The translations under genes were made by a program, and so were the position numbers. Source: Phoronis australis (Eukaryota; Phoronida; Phoronidae). From it: a DNA stretch of 64,000 bases. Where the stretch lies: positions 523,718-587,717 of the forward strand of contig NMRA01000243.1 of the NCBI GenBank assembly GCA_002633005.1, given 5' to 3'. The notes under the pieces are model-generated. The model ran no database searches. It saw only the letters and a list, made by a program, of their open reading frames with translations, and was not told the origin of the DNA. Of the stretch, positions 33,301-46,062 are shown piece by piece. Each line of letters begins with the position of its first letter. Within the stretch, counting starts at the first letter, position 1.

Positions 33301-36221
33301 GTTGTACCCCCATTATAGAGACAGACACGTAGTGCATATCAAGAGGTTTAGAAGGTAGTTGAGTGACAGTCTGGTAAAGGATTGACCTCACTAAGTTGCA
33401 ATGTTTCGTTTCTCTCTACAGCACGCTGACTTCGCGATTGCAATGACATGCCTACGCGACCACCTCAGCTTACGAACTTTGCGAAAGCGGGCTCCAGGGG
33501 GCTCATAACATGCCCTCTTTAATAGATCTGTACAAAAACCAAGAAAACATAGAGAATAATCAAAACTGTCACAACACCAGTGCATCTGAATTACAATGTC
33601 AAAACACGGCGTGTCCATATCTACAACGATGATCAAAAATGGCAGTGCTTTGAATCGCTTTCAGAGTGTGTGTTTCCTTCCGAATATTGATAAAATGAAA
33701 TAGTTAGAATATAAATTCACACTCATAAGCTTCGTAGCGGTCCCGTGTAGGTTTTTAATGCTCAAAAGTCCTAATGAAAATTTAGCAAGGCAGCCACATA
33801 AAGTTGAACTATGTGTATCTCCGCCTGAAAGAATTCTACGTCGACACCCTAGCAGGTCGAGATTGGGCAACTCGACCGGTTTGCGCACCACAGAATTTGC
33901 CGGTTCAGATCAAACACACCGTGCTGCTGAGGTTGTTTAAATCGCATCAAGCTGCTGATGTTATCCTTCTCTAGATAATGAGACCATCCTAAACACATTA
34001 GGAGCGACAATAGGTTTTTTAAATTTTCGTTTCGGAAGTTTGTAAATAGCATATTTGAATAGTTCGTGATTAGGTTTTTGAATTTCGAGAATTAGACTAG
34101 GAATGTGACTTTTACGACCTGAAACATTTGTTCAATGTTGCAATGATATGTTCTTCATTAATCTTGGTAGGTGTGTAACATAATTGGAACAATTACCAAA
34201 CCACGTGGCAGAGTTGGGTATTGAGATAAGAGAAGTGTTATCGTTGGCATGACTTCTCGGTCTTCTTGCAAGGTGTTCTGGATCCATGCAAAGGAGGTAA
34301 GCGCTGGCGTTTGCTTATTCCGAAAGTCTATTAATTTTACCTCCAAACAGCACGTACATAGAATAACATATTTTTACACGACTATTGATACGTGTCTCCT
34401 CTGATTGGTTATAACGGTGACTTCCGTTATGAGACGATGTTGTCCGGCAGCCGAGTGACATCACTTTCCAAACCGCTCTTTTCGTGAACGAACTGACCAA
34501 ATACAGGCTGAAGAATGGACAAATCCATGAACTTGTAAACAGTGTTAGCGGGTAGACGTTGATAGTCCACCAAAACAGGAAAAACATGACAATCTAACCG
34601 ATGACGAAATCAGAGGATCGGTGGTCGTACAGTAGAACAAATTGACAGTGATCTCTGGGGAATGTCGGGCCATGTGGACCAAGGGTGATCAATTTTGCAC
34701 TACCTCGGATGCAATATCAGGTCTAACGCGCCAATGGAGAGTAATGCTACACGAGGCCGACGGATTGGTCCATGTTTGTTTTCTTATACGACCCCTGACG
34801 ATTCTGTCCTCATCTCTTCACTTGTTAGACTGGCATGTTTTACTACCTGTTTTTGTACTGCCACAGTCATCTCGCTCTTGTTTATACAACCTGGGTATTA
34901 TGGTTCCCACAGCGTGTGATTGGTCAGTTCACGATTAGTAGCGTCTGTTGTCAAGGCGGCTTGAATAAAAAAATTGGCCTCAAAACGTAATTTATTGCAT
35001 TGCATTTTAGTCAATCAGATGACAGAAGTGTCAGTGGTCGTGCAACATAACTTGCGATTGCTCTCGGAAACAGTCACCAGGGGCGGATCCAGGATTTTGA
35101 GTTGGGGGACAGGGCAAAGTGTTAGCCAGGATTTTGACATTTGCACTCCCGAACTGCCAAATGGAATATTAGAGAATTTGAGGGGAGGAATCCATGGCCC
35201 CATTGCCCCCCCACCCCCCACCCCCTAAATCCACCACTGGTCACTATGTATATATTATATCGTACTCAGTGCGCACTACGTGTACTTGATTAAGTCCTCT
35301 TTTGCAATAACTATAATACAGACAAGTGTAGTATTATCGGGATTTGGGACTTGCTCACGCAAAGGTTACGGGATATTTACAACGCTGATTCCTAAAGCAT
35401 AAACATCATTTCCACAAGTCATCAGTCTTTCCTTTAATATTGTAACTGACTATTTTTTCTTGGAGGCTGTGATAATATTGATATCGACGTGGGCCGCATT
35501 GTCTGTTCAGCGGAGACCGATCATTCGAAAAATCAAATGTTATTTGCATGCACGCTTTGAACTAATATTGTACTTAAAGTATTATGACTATAATCGTTCA
35601 GCCATGATAGTTTGATTTTTCCCAGCATTAAAATAAAAGTAGTCCAAAGCGTATCAAAACCATGAGCCTAATCACTTTGCTTTGACTGTACATATATAAT
35701 ACTTCGACATTTATACAGTCCCATGTTCGATATCGCACTGAAAAATACATAATTTCAAGTCTCGCTGTTATTGAAAAGTTCTTTGTAAGATTGAGAACAG
35801 TTCAACTACTGATTCACGCATCCTGGATTAAAGAACTTAATCAAACGATCCTGTTTTACCATAAAACAAAAAATTACATTTTCTACGCAGAGCCTAAACG
35901 GAAATTTGCAAGCAGTCGTAAATTTTGGCGCAAATCTTGGTTTAGACTCTGGGTGAAAAATGTCCGAAACTAAACACATTTTAGTGAAACAGACTTGTGT
36001 CATGAGAGTCACTTAAGACTTAAGACAGAAAGTTGGCCTTATTCTCCCACTTCACAATTGCTAAAAACAGTTTAGTCAATCGCCAGGATTTTGAGTGACG
36101 GCTTAACTGACCATTTAGAACTCATCATTCTTGACACACCTTCGTTTCCAAGCCGCCATTTTACCCGACAATCAACACGTTGCCGGGTAAAACTTATTGT
36201 TTGTTAGTCGACATTACACAA
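33301..36221. other. Gene-free stretch
   Basis: No exon with splice support. The only recognised element is the GGCGGATC-type MITE at 35078-35239. An imperfect 13-bp inverted repeat (TTTTACCCGACAA / TTGCCGGGTAAAA) lies near 36161-36194. The short open frames at 33391-33636 (-), 34315-34587 (-) and 34642-34938 (+) resemble no family I know. Confidence 0.55.
35078..35239. mobile_element. hAT-like MITE with GGCGGATC ends, copy 2
   Basis: Begins CAGGGGCGGATCCAGGATTT and ends CTAAATCCACCACTG after a C-rich run. The interior (GCCAGGATTTTGAC, CCCGAACTGCCAAATGG) is the reverse complement of the interiors at 51409-51568 and 53833-53976. Confidence 0.75.
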
Positions 36222-36671
36222 AGGGGTGGAGCCACCCGTTCCAAACGCCGTAAATGCAAGCCGTTATATGCTTGCAGCTCGAGGTAATATACTACTACAA
36301 TACATTATACACCGTAACACTCTTCAACGAGTCCTACATTCGTGTTACAGTGCGCTCCAGGATCAAGTCGATATTTACTTTTGTTGCCAAGATTTTGGCT
36401 TATATTCAGCTTCGAGACTAGTGGCAATATGTATTTTCCGCGGAATTTAAAAAGTGGCAGCCTCAGATAAAAGAACCGCTAACGCAGGTCTCGCGATTTC
36501 ACACTTGTTCTCGTTGTTCAAAGAAAAGGCCGTCTGGGTGTGGGCTTGTTAAAAAGTGTTACAATGTATAATTTATTGTGGTAATATATTACAGTGAGCT
36601 GCAAGCATGTAACGGCTTGCATTTAATGGACTCTTGAATGGTGGGCGGCGTTTGGAACGGGGGGCGGAGCT
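36222..36671. mobile_element. Foldback-type element, ~450 bp, ~100-bp imperfect inverted arms
   Basis: The left arm 36222-36321 (GGGGTGGAGCC, CGTTCCAAACGCCG, AAATGCAAGCCGTTATATGC) is inverted at 36551-36671, with a roughly 20-base insertion in the right arm. The outer ends are GGGTGGAGCC and GGGCGGAGCT on opposite strands. The roughly 230-bp interior is non-coding. Confidence 0.8.
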
Positions 36672-39247
36672 TAGTATAGGTCAATCATGAGCGCACCCAA
36701 GTCTAGAAAAAAATTATGGAGATTATCTCAGTAACTAGCAGTTGTGTGTGTGTGAGTGTTCAGAGTCTTTGCACATTTGCTCAAATGAGATTAATTTTTT
36801 TCAGAAGTAGTGTGGAGCGTAAGACCAAATTTCTTACATAAGTCCCCGTTTCATTAAATTAGGTTGCGTGAACCATTAGATGATTTGAACCCAAGCATGT
36901 TCTCGATGCTGCAAAGAACTTGAAAGCACGACTGTCTTCTTCAGCGTGGAATCGAACATATGATTAATGTTGGAAACTGCAAGGGAGTATCTTTGTTAAT
37001 AACCAATACATCAGCTCAAAAAACAGATTTTTCCCAGATTCTGTTAAATAGACATAAATCATAAGAAATTCCCAGTGTATTGACAAAATACATGTTGAGT
37101 GTGCTAGTACTAACAAAACCAAATTCCAATAGGTTTTCATGGAACCAAAAACGGCCTTTGCCGGTTATATTTCGCTTCTTTTTCTTTTTGTCTTTTTGTA
37201 ACCACGACGAATCAAATTGTCTGCCATCTATGCTCACAGATTTTTACCTAATGACGTCATTTTTAATTAGTAGTGACCGAGCGCTAGCCAATGAGCTAAG
37301 TGAATGCTGTATTTTCACCGCTAGGTGGAGTCAGTGACAAGCCAACAGTAAAATTACTAATCTTCGAGTGAATAAGTACTTTTGGAGGGATTGCTTTTTT
37401 GGCAGTTATATTTGCCGTATCATTTCTGCAGATACAATTCTTTGTGCGTGTGCGGGTCAATAATTGCTGTGCAATGCAAGTGGGATATGTATGTTACTAA
37501 ATTCCCCAACTCTGTTTAGACTCAGTGTTGATTTACTGACCACTGAGACAAAATATGAAGTTTTGAATAGCACGATAATTTCTATTAAAACTGCTAAACC
37601 AGAAACCAATTCCACTAAAATCATATCAACATGCCGTAGGAAAACGACCGATAGACAAATGGGCAAGTTTAACTTAAAACGCTATTGACTTTCGACAAAA
37701 AAATCCGGGTATTGTAAAAGATTGATATCGTTTTATAGAGTACCTTAGAACGACTCTAAAACAACTTCATCGTTGAGTTAAACATGCTCGGATTCACGTT
37801 AGCAACTTCCAAATAACTCGCGCATTCGTCAATGAAAAAGTTGAATATTTGGAGTTTGTTTACCCTCCAACAAAAGAAAAATTTCGAAATACTGTAGCTG
37901 CTAAAAATATTAAAATCTGAAATGGCCTCATTTAGAGTTCAAACCTCGACGCACTTACAGGGCCTCACGTACAAGTACTGTGTACATAATATGCATTCAA
38001 TGTTCGGAAGTATCTTTTGATGCTTCAGTCAAAACGCTTGTGTTCTCTGATTCGGAAGTGACATGTAAAGTTATTAGCTGATTTCCGAGACTAATATGCA
38101 ATATTCAAAAACTTGACGTGCTAGACTGAATTTAGTCTTAAAGCCGGGAAATAGAGTCCAGCATCAGACACGAGTTATGCCAATGAATTTGTATTGTTTC
38201 GAATTGGAAATCGGGCCCTGATTTATACACTTCCGCACTGGTGTATATCGTTTTCAGACCGGTTATATATGCGTTACACATATAAAACTGAGCGACAACC
38301 TTATTCCAGGAAATCGGTCAACACAAAGGCAGCTTCGGGGAAATGCGCAAAACGTACCGGCGTGAGCTCTCCTTAAAATACTACCTTACCTCAATTTAGA
38401 CACATAACCTGTCAAATGGCCTCAGTTCAAAATGACGCGTACACCCAGTGGATCACTGGCACCATTCAGCGTCCAACGATTTCATGACCTTTTACTGTAG
38501 CGTCAGCTGTTTGCATGAAGTTACATGTATATAGTAGTATATCGACCGCGTGGATGGCGCTAGTTTGACATCTAACCAAATAAATCTGCATAACACAGAA
38601 TCTCTGCATGCAATAGGAAGCGGCGTTATTTCTAGACATGTATTGTTGTTGTTGATCTCTTGGGGATGTTCGCACATGATCTATCAAGATTTAATTGGTC
38701 ATTTTTTAAGAACCGTCACATAGTAACATACAATATGATTAGCCATTGGGAATACTTTTACATGTTTTGTTTTATGTGCCCTAGCGTTGGATTAACATGA
38801 AATTGCTTTGAGAAATGTCGTGTTTAAAGCAACTCTAACACGCTATAGTGTATCGGGCAAAATTTGATGCATGCTGTCGCATTCAAATGGTGAATCATTC
38901 TACTTAATTCCCAGAGGACGTAATCGTTAAAACTGCAGAAACAGCGTGTTTAAGAACAACAGCATCATAAACTATTTACAGTCTAAACACAGAAGCCGAT
39001 CACTTGAGAGAACGTCTAAAACAAATGACATTAAAATTCATTAAATTGAATAAAGTTGAAAGGTGGAAATATTTCCGCTAACACGGCGTTGACATACCGT
39101 CGGATCTGAGGTAAGACGGATCATCTGATTTTTTGTCTGAAAAAATCACATGTAATACTAAACTCTCACCAGGGTATAGATTTCAGTAGCTCTCTCGCAG
39201 CAAGTAAAATGTAGCCAAAATCACGTGCTCTCTTCGAAAGTACTTGA
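36672..39247. other. Gene-free stretch, nothing recognisable
   Basis: The longest open frames are about 85 codons, antisense to each other and without splice signals or family features. No repeat stands out by eye. Confidence 0.5.
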
Positions 39248-39485
39248 GCCTGTTCCAAGAAACTGACTTAAGTTCATTTTTGACTTAAGTTTAAGATTTG
39301 TCATAAATTCCAAACTTCGACATTCGGTAAGTTAGTCAAAATTAAGACAAAACTTATGTCACACACTTAAGTAGAACTTTAGATCTCTTTCTTGAATTGG
39401 TTTTAAGACAAATTTAACTTGTATTTTAAAATTTACTAAAATTTAAGATTTGTCTTAGCTAAGTCTGTTTTGTTGGAACGGGCCC
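39248..39485. mobile_element. MITE with GTTCCAA-type ends, ~238 bp, copy 1
   Basis: The left end GCCTGTTCCAAGAAACTGAC matches the reverse complement of the right end, GCCCGTTCCAACAAAACAGAC. The interior is rich in ACTTAAG, AAGACAAA and TTAAGATTTGTC motifs arranged as inner inverted repeats. A second member is at about 45810-46062, and a fragment lies near 35980-36025. Confidence 0.7.
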
Positions 39486-39580
39486 CTTGTCTCCTGCACA
39501 GACCCTATAACCATGTTTTGTATATTTAAAATGTATCCTCGTACACGCTATCAGTATCAGTGACATCACAGTGTGAGCAC

Positions 39581-40084
39581 TGGGAACCAGCAGCTTCGTC
39601 CCTCAACCTCAAGATAGCGCTGATCGGTTTAGCCATTTGAGGCTTGGTTATAGGAAATACCTTCTACGCAATGATTGGCCGCAATGTTGACGTCATTATT
39701 TTTCAGGTGTTATTGCTGCCATTCATGAAGCAGACGGCAATGTTTTGGTTATTGTTTGAAATAAAGTTGATTGGCGTACTTATTTTCAATTCCTTTATAG
39801 TAATAGTATCATAGAAATTAATCTGTTTTCGAATCAAAATACACCATTTTCGGAATAATTTAGACCTAAATTGCTGCAATATACCGTTAGTTTTCATTTT
39901 TATATTAAACTGCAGAAAGTTTCAAAGCTGATATAACTTCATATTACTTGTGAAATTACGGCAATTTCCGTAAAAGAGTGCCAGAATTCTGACACATTTC
40001 ATTTCCCATAACCAATTAATCCTCAAATAACTAAAACCGATCAGCGCCATCTTGAGCTTGGGAACGAGGCTGTGGGAACCAGGT
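39581..40084. mobile_element. Inverted-repeat element, ~500 bp, ~80-bp arms
   Basis: The left arm 39581-39659 contains CTCAAGATAGCGCTGATCGG. The right arm 40001-40084, reverse-complemented, contains CTCAAGATGGCGCTGATCGG and continues in parallel through TTTGAGG and GGTTATGGGAAAT. The interior of about 340 bp is AT-rich and non-coding. Confidence 0.75.
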
Positions 40085-40086
40085 TA

Positions 40087-40160
40087 TGAAAATACACGGC
40101 AATATCTCGCGTAATCTCGAGAAGTCTTGATTTTTGGCGAGGTACTTGCGTTACTGAATT
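40087..40160. repeat. Fragment of the CGTTACTGAA / GATATCTCGCG dispersed element
   Basis: GGCAATATCTCGCGTAATCTCGAG followed later by GGCGAGGT and GCGTTACTGAA resembles the 128-bp MITE at 8200-8327 in content and end sequence. A further relative with GCGTGATCTTACGTTTTCG lies at about 40610-40635. Confidence 0.5.
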
Positions 40161-41402
40161 CTACCTTGATGTCTGGTTTACCTTCCTATCATCAGAAGAT
40201 TACATTCTGATAACTAACTTGTGGTTAGGTTCTGTTCTCTCGTGCTGGTCGCACGTGATTGGTCAGAATACTGGCATTCTGCACTCACGTTAGACTCCTT
40301 ATAGGACGACTGGTTTTGCGAACGATAATCTGCCTTGTCATTAGACATCCTACCCGCTTTCTCATAAAAAAACATCACATATGAACGTCGTATGCAATAT
40401 ACGTTCTAATAGTATCCAATTTTGTCCAAGCCAAAAACCCAATGTACGCTGACTCAAAGGGAGGAAAACGAGTTTGTGAGAAGTAATGATGCGGCTTTGC
40501 GCTGTTGCAAGGAGCTTTCATTTGCGTATGACATGGGCTACATTCCGTAAACCCAAGGTGCATGCGGCGCCCATGGTTCACTTGAAACTCACGGTCATGT
40601 CTCGCGAAGCCATGCGTGATCTTACGTTTTCGGGAGTTTTTTGCGTCTACAGAACGTCGTGTTGTTCCCACATACTGATAGTAAGCCAGCCAAAAACAGC
40701 ATAACTGCCTTTGGTCTGTGACTTCTAGTTTTGAAAATTGACGAGGTGATATGATTAGTTTTTAGTCGTCCATGTTGCCAGCTGAAACCGAGACTGCAAC
40801 CAGTAGTACCCAAATACGTTGGTTTTGCTTGCCAGTTTTGTCAAACCAGATTTTCACAGAAATTAGGGAATGCTCTACCATCACAGCTGCTGTGAAACAC
40901 ACCTTTGTTACATAACAATCGTCGTCTGTTCTATTCACGTGACCAGCACATATACTCGCTGTGCTAATCTATAGAAATCTGTCGTAAAATAAAGTCTCTC
41001 AAAATCACACCTGATAATCCGCCATGTCGTACGCAGATTATTTCTTTTCAACTGGCTCATCACCAGACACAGTCAGCGGGTTCTAAAATAAATGGTTACC
41101 TGTCTGATGGTGGTATTTCTTTTCAGTTATGCTCGTCAATTAAAATGGCGCCACAGTGGTTGTCAAAAATAAAGAATTCTCAGTAAATATTTCGAACGGA
41201 CCACTCAGTTCCATCTATTCCAAGATGAAAAACTCACAAGTTGTCGTTTGTTTCATTGGGCATTGCAAGTTGTTCTGGTTTGAAAACATTTAGGCCAAAT
41301 ATGCGATCTACGAACTTTCTGTGTCTACTAGTGTGTCTGTAAATACTACTGAAGTTACGTGTGTGGTTGAGACGTGTCAGGTTCTTTTTAGTTCTTCCCA
41401 TC

Positions 41403-41600
41403 ATCACCTGATGCCACCTGAAATGAGTAGATGTCATTCGTTCCTTTTTTACCCTCGGAGTCACCTGATGCCACCTGAAATAAGTTAGGGGTCATTTGTT
41501 CTTTTTTACCCTCAGATTTACCTAATGCCAACTGAAATTAAACGGTCGGGATCATTGTTATTGCTACCCAGCGCCACCTGATGTCAGCAAAAAGAGTTGG
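41403..41600 (+). repeat. Decaying tandem repeat, unit ~57-60 bp, about 3.4 copies
   Basis: Each unit starts near CACCTGATGCCACCTGAAAT, continues into GTCATT(C/T)GTTC, and ends TTTTTTACCCTC. Copies one and two are close. The third and the partial fourth (ACCTGATGTCAGC) are progressively diverged. Confidence 0.8.
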
Positions 41601-44600
41601 ATCCGTACCCAAAAGTACCATTTTGATCTAGTCTACATTTTTGTAGTTGCGGTTTTCCAAGAAGTACATTTCGCCTTAAGAAATGTCGTTACTGTTAACA
41701 CTACGGTGATATATACAGACCTATGTTCCGTGAGACAGGTTTTTTGCAAGTTTTTCCCGAGATATCACCATGTATTCTTACACATGAAGGACATGAACCC
41801 CATGGCTAATTTTTACTTGCAAGCATCTCGCACAGTGGAACTGGACCTTAGTACCACGACGACTCCACGTTGTGTTATCGATGGATGAAAGAAATCAAGG
41901 GTGTAGTCAAGAAGTTAGGTAAACGTTCGTAACAAGTACCACGTGTTCACTGCACAACAGTTGGCTGACGTCGAGTTAAAATATTTAAACAGTTTTGCAA
42001 ATGTATGTCTGCGGACCGGGGTTTAACATCCTACTCGAAATCGATAAATCCTGGTAACTGTAAATATTACCTCTAAATGACTTTTTTCGAACGTTTTACG
42101 CGACCATATGGAGACAGTAAATTGTACAGACACGCATTACAAGAAACAACAGTTTCACAAGTTTATTCAGTGCTCTATTAAGTTTGTTTGATACAATGTT
42201 CGTCATTTCCCGTAGGGCGTCATCGTATACATTGCTACATAAAATGATACTAGCTTGAGTAACCAAAATTCCGCCAAATCGGACAGTCCTCTTTTCTAAC
42301 GGATTTTCAAACTTCTGGTAGTATTTTTTCGCGAGCGTAAAACCATGTAGATGTATGCTTCAAATTCTTACTCTCATTTACTTTAGACTTCGGGTTCAGC
42401 ATATCTGAGAAATATTAACCATCAGTGATGTGGACAAGACGTTTATGGATTTTAAGTGTACAAACTCAAAGAATTAAGACACAATTTGAATGTCGGTGGT
42501 AATCCAAAGAGCCTCAAAGTTTGACGAGATCCTTTAAATATTTCATTTTATTTCAAGATACAGTTTGTGTGGGAATACTGTTGCAGAAGCTTGTATTCAC
42601 ATGGATATATTTACATGATGACGTCCTACGGAAACTGACGAATTTTGTATAGATTGAGCGTGATCCTATTATGGAATTTTACTGTCACTGGCCGGAAAGG
42701 AATATTGGGAAATGCATCCTCCCCACTGGCAATGCACCTTAGGTCAATCATGAATGTTTGATATTTTACTGGACTAGGCAATTTGCCGCTTGAGTTAGTC
42801 TGAAAAAAGAGAACGCTTTGGTGAAATAACTTCCGAAATAAGCGGTATAGGAATTGACCTAATTACTTAAAATGAAAATTGCAAATGTCTGCCTGTAAGA
42901 AGTATACGCATTAGGGCAATAACTCGCACGTTCCAGTTTTTATCGAAGCTAAAGCCGATGTTTATTGACTTATTAGCAAAACTAGCCATCGTTAGAGCCC
43001 TTTGATGTCTAAAGCAAAAAAGTGACGCGTACTTATTAAACTGGTGGGGACACTATCAGCGGGTTGGGTAATGCACATTTATGGTGATGGTGACACACGT
43101 GTATTCGTTGTGCTTTGTTTTCTGATTATTGAAAAGGTCGCGCTGAGGTTATGTTTCTTTGATTACCTTTCACTAGTCCTATAACAGGGCTGGTTCCGCA
43201 TCTCGAGATACTCAAAAGCGAAAGCTAGAGAGATCACGTGCGCGTTTATAATGCACGGTACTGATGCTTCACTGGTGCAATAACTGCAAGCAGAGGCCTC
43301 CAGTAGAAGATTGAAACTATCTGTGCTAAAACTGCTTAAAAGCCACAACGTTTCACTATTTTTAAAACAAGCCAATGTCTGGAAATTGATATCGTAATAT
43401 GCTGAGCACGCGGAAATGACATCAATTAGCAGCCGATTGAGTTCCGCGTGTGTTCCTACGGTGAAGAAGACGATGTGTTAATAAATTACCCGTGAAAGAA
43501 AATGGGGAATACTTTTCCTGCGCAATTCTATTGTGTTTTGTATGGAATTTTCTGTATGTTCGAGATTTCTCCCTCACTTTTTTGCAGAAAGGGAATTGGG
43601 GAATCTAAGAAACGTGAACGTGAACAGTCGAACATGTACTGATGATCTGAAGAGCTTTAACCAACTTCTTTCGCAGCACCCTCATGTGGTGACGATGTTT
43701 TTTTGCAAATGTGATGGTATTGCAAATTTCATTTCCGGTGTCAACAATACACATGGCCAACAACCATTGGGTTTTTCTAGAAAACAATCATGCAGTTAAA
43801 AAATCAACTACAGAAATGAGCTTTATCCCACGCGCATTGAATCTGTCGAGGGAAATACGGCCATGAAATAAAGTTTTCCGTATTCACCTCCCGCACTACT
43901 TCAACAACGACCTCTGACATGGAAAGTTCAAAAGGTAGGTCAATGTCGACTCGACATCTTCAGCCGGTTCGACCATCAAACTTTCCGAATATAGTTTAAA
44001 GTAATACAGTTGCAACAGTGTAACTAACACTCGACATGCAACCAGGCCCTAAACGTAAAATCTGGAACAAAACTGTTAATTATAAGACACTTATGTCTCA
44101 GTTTTCAATTGCTGAATACTATATCGTCTGCAACTCAGGGGCCGATTCCTAGGAAATTAAAATATCAAATATTGTTGGTTTTTAACAATTTCCAGGAGAT
44201 GTTACAAGTTCACTGCTCAGTTGCCGTTGTTCTCATCTTTGCTACCTCTTTTTAGGAAATAAATCGTTACTTTTAAAACTGTTTCTTTTACAAGAGAAAA
44301 CTTGCAACCTAACGCGCAAGTACATACATGTAGGATGTGATCCGCCAGGTGAGCAGTCTGGGTGAAGTACTTGAAAAATCTGCCGAAAAATGTAAGAAAA
44401 AACAGGTCGAGGTCGATACGCGGAATAAGGTCGAGTGGGATATTACTTCATGTGCGCCACTCTCGGTGCGTTTTGTGTATTTATTTGTGACTTCAGCTTT
44501 TATTGTGGAGTCCATATATGCGCGTCAAGTTTTATTTACTTATTGTGACCTATACGTAGTCAGGGTTACATGTCTATGGTGTACGAAAATTGACTGGAAT

Positions 44601-45809
44601 TTTCAACTCATCAATGATTTTGGCATATTTTGAAATAACTTGATTAACTTCAATAAAATGTGATCCAATTCCAAATTCGGGAAAATCAATAGCGATCGAA
44701 CTCATGCAGCAAGTCCACCGGTGATTTTTTCCAATTTGAGGTAACTCCTCAAGAAATTTGTGATTTAGCGAATTATGACTTGCGTTGATGAAATTTGATG
44801 AAGCAAGCACCAAAATCCGGATACGCCAACGCTTACTGACCCATTTTTACGGAAGCCCCGACCCTTTTTCAATGCTACCCATCACGAAGCAGGCATCGGC
44901 CTTTCATTCTTTGTATGTGCATAGGCGGATTTGTGTTTTGTTTTACCTTTATTCAAACATCAGAAATAGAGCAAACTCGAACGACTACCGCGTTGTTTAT
45001 CCTAACTAAACTTGTGTGCTACCCCGATCGTGTTTCTGTATGTCCATGTTTAACAAATAGATAGACATTTGCACTGTAGTCTAGGCTAATCGTATACAGA
45101 TATTCAAGTAATTTACACAAACCAGTATCTGCTGAAGCCATCACCGCCATTTTACTGGTTTGGAATGATATCGCATCCAGTCTAAAACACTTGATGTGCA
45201 ATACAGACAAATGTACCGGGAAAGACGAGACCAACGTTATCGTTTTAGCAACGTTATGGACGGAGGCTTCAGGCACGCACGAGCACAGGTTGAGATTGTT
45301 TGATTGATCCATATGGTGCATTGTTGTAAAAACAAGCGATATGAACAACAATAAAGCCAATCGCAAATTTGAATATCTTTGCTCATGCTGTTGCGTATTT
45401 TATAGAGAACGAACGATGAACAATTACATGCCTACGAGACGAGTGATACATTTGTAAATTGCATATTGCATTGGTGGTCGATAGACTGGAGATCAGGGCC
45501 AATCCTTGTGCGCGAACACTACGGTGAAGCTAGGAACCAATATATTAGTTCCCCAGGGTTAAGGCAAGTTACTTCAAAGCCCAATAAAAGATTTTGATCC
45601 ATGTGACCTGTGACAACATTACTTTATAATCACGTAAAGAACGTGGTTGAGATGCTACGAAAGTGTAACAGGGCGGCTGTTATCTTGTTTACGTTTACGA
45701 CAAACCACTATTAGAGCAGCGCGGTAACAGTTTCGTAATTTATACCATACTAATTTGAAAATGCTGAGTATCGCATTGTGTTACAGAAACATTTTTATTT
45801 CGAAAACGC

Positions 45810-46062
45810 CAGAGTCTGTTTCGTGTAGGTGGCTTAAGATTTAAGACAGAATTTTGGTGGGAAAAGATGTAGCCAAGCAAATTTGAACGCATCCCAGTCT
45901 GAAATGATTTACAGAAATAGTCTTAGTAACTTATGTGCATATTCTCCGACATTTTGGACTTTTGCACAGGTAAGATTTGTTTTTCATAAATAGTTTCATG
46001 GAACGTAAGCAAGATCAAGTTTCTGACCTAAGACTTAATTCACTTTTCTTGGAGCAGACCCC
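45810..46062. mobile_element. MITE with GTTCCAA-type ends, copy 2 (diverged)
   Basis: The left end has GTCTGTTTCG then GGCTTAAGATTTAAGACAGA. The reverse complement of the right end has GGTCTGCTCCAAGAAAAGTG then AATTAAGTCTTAGG. The layout and inner motifs match the element at 39248-39485. Confidence 0.55.

Noticed and set aside
45019-45366. 115-codon minus-strand frame with a signal-peptide-like start
   Set aside because: The rest lacks any family pattern, donor or acceptor. Hydrophobic starts are common by chance in AT-rich DNA.
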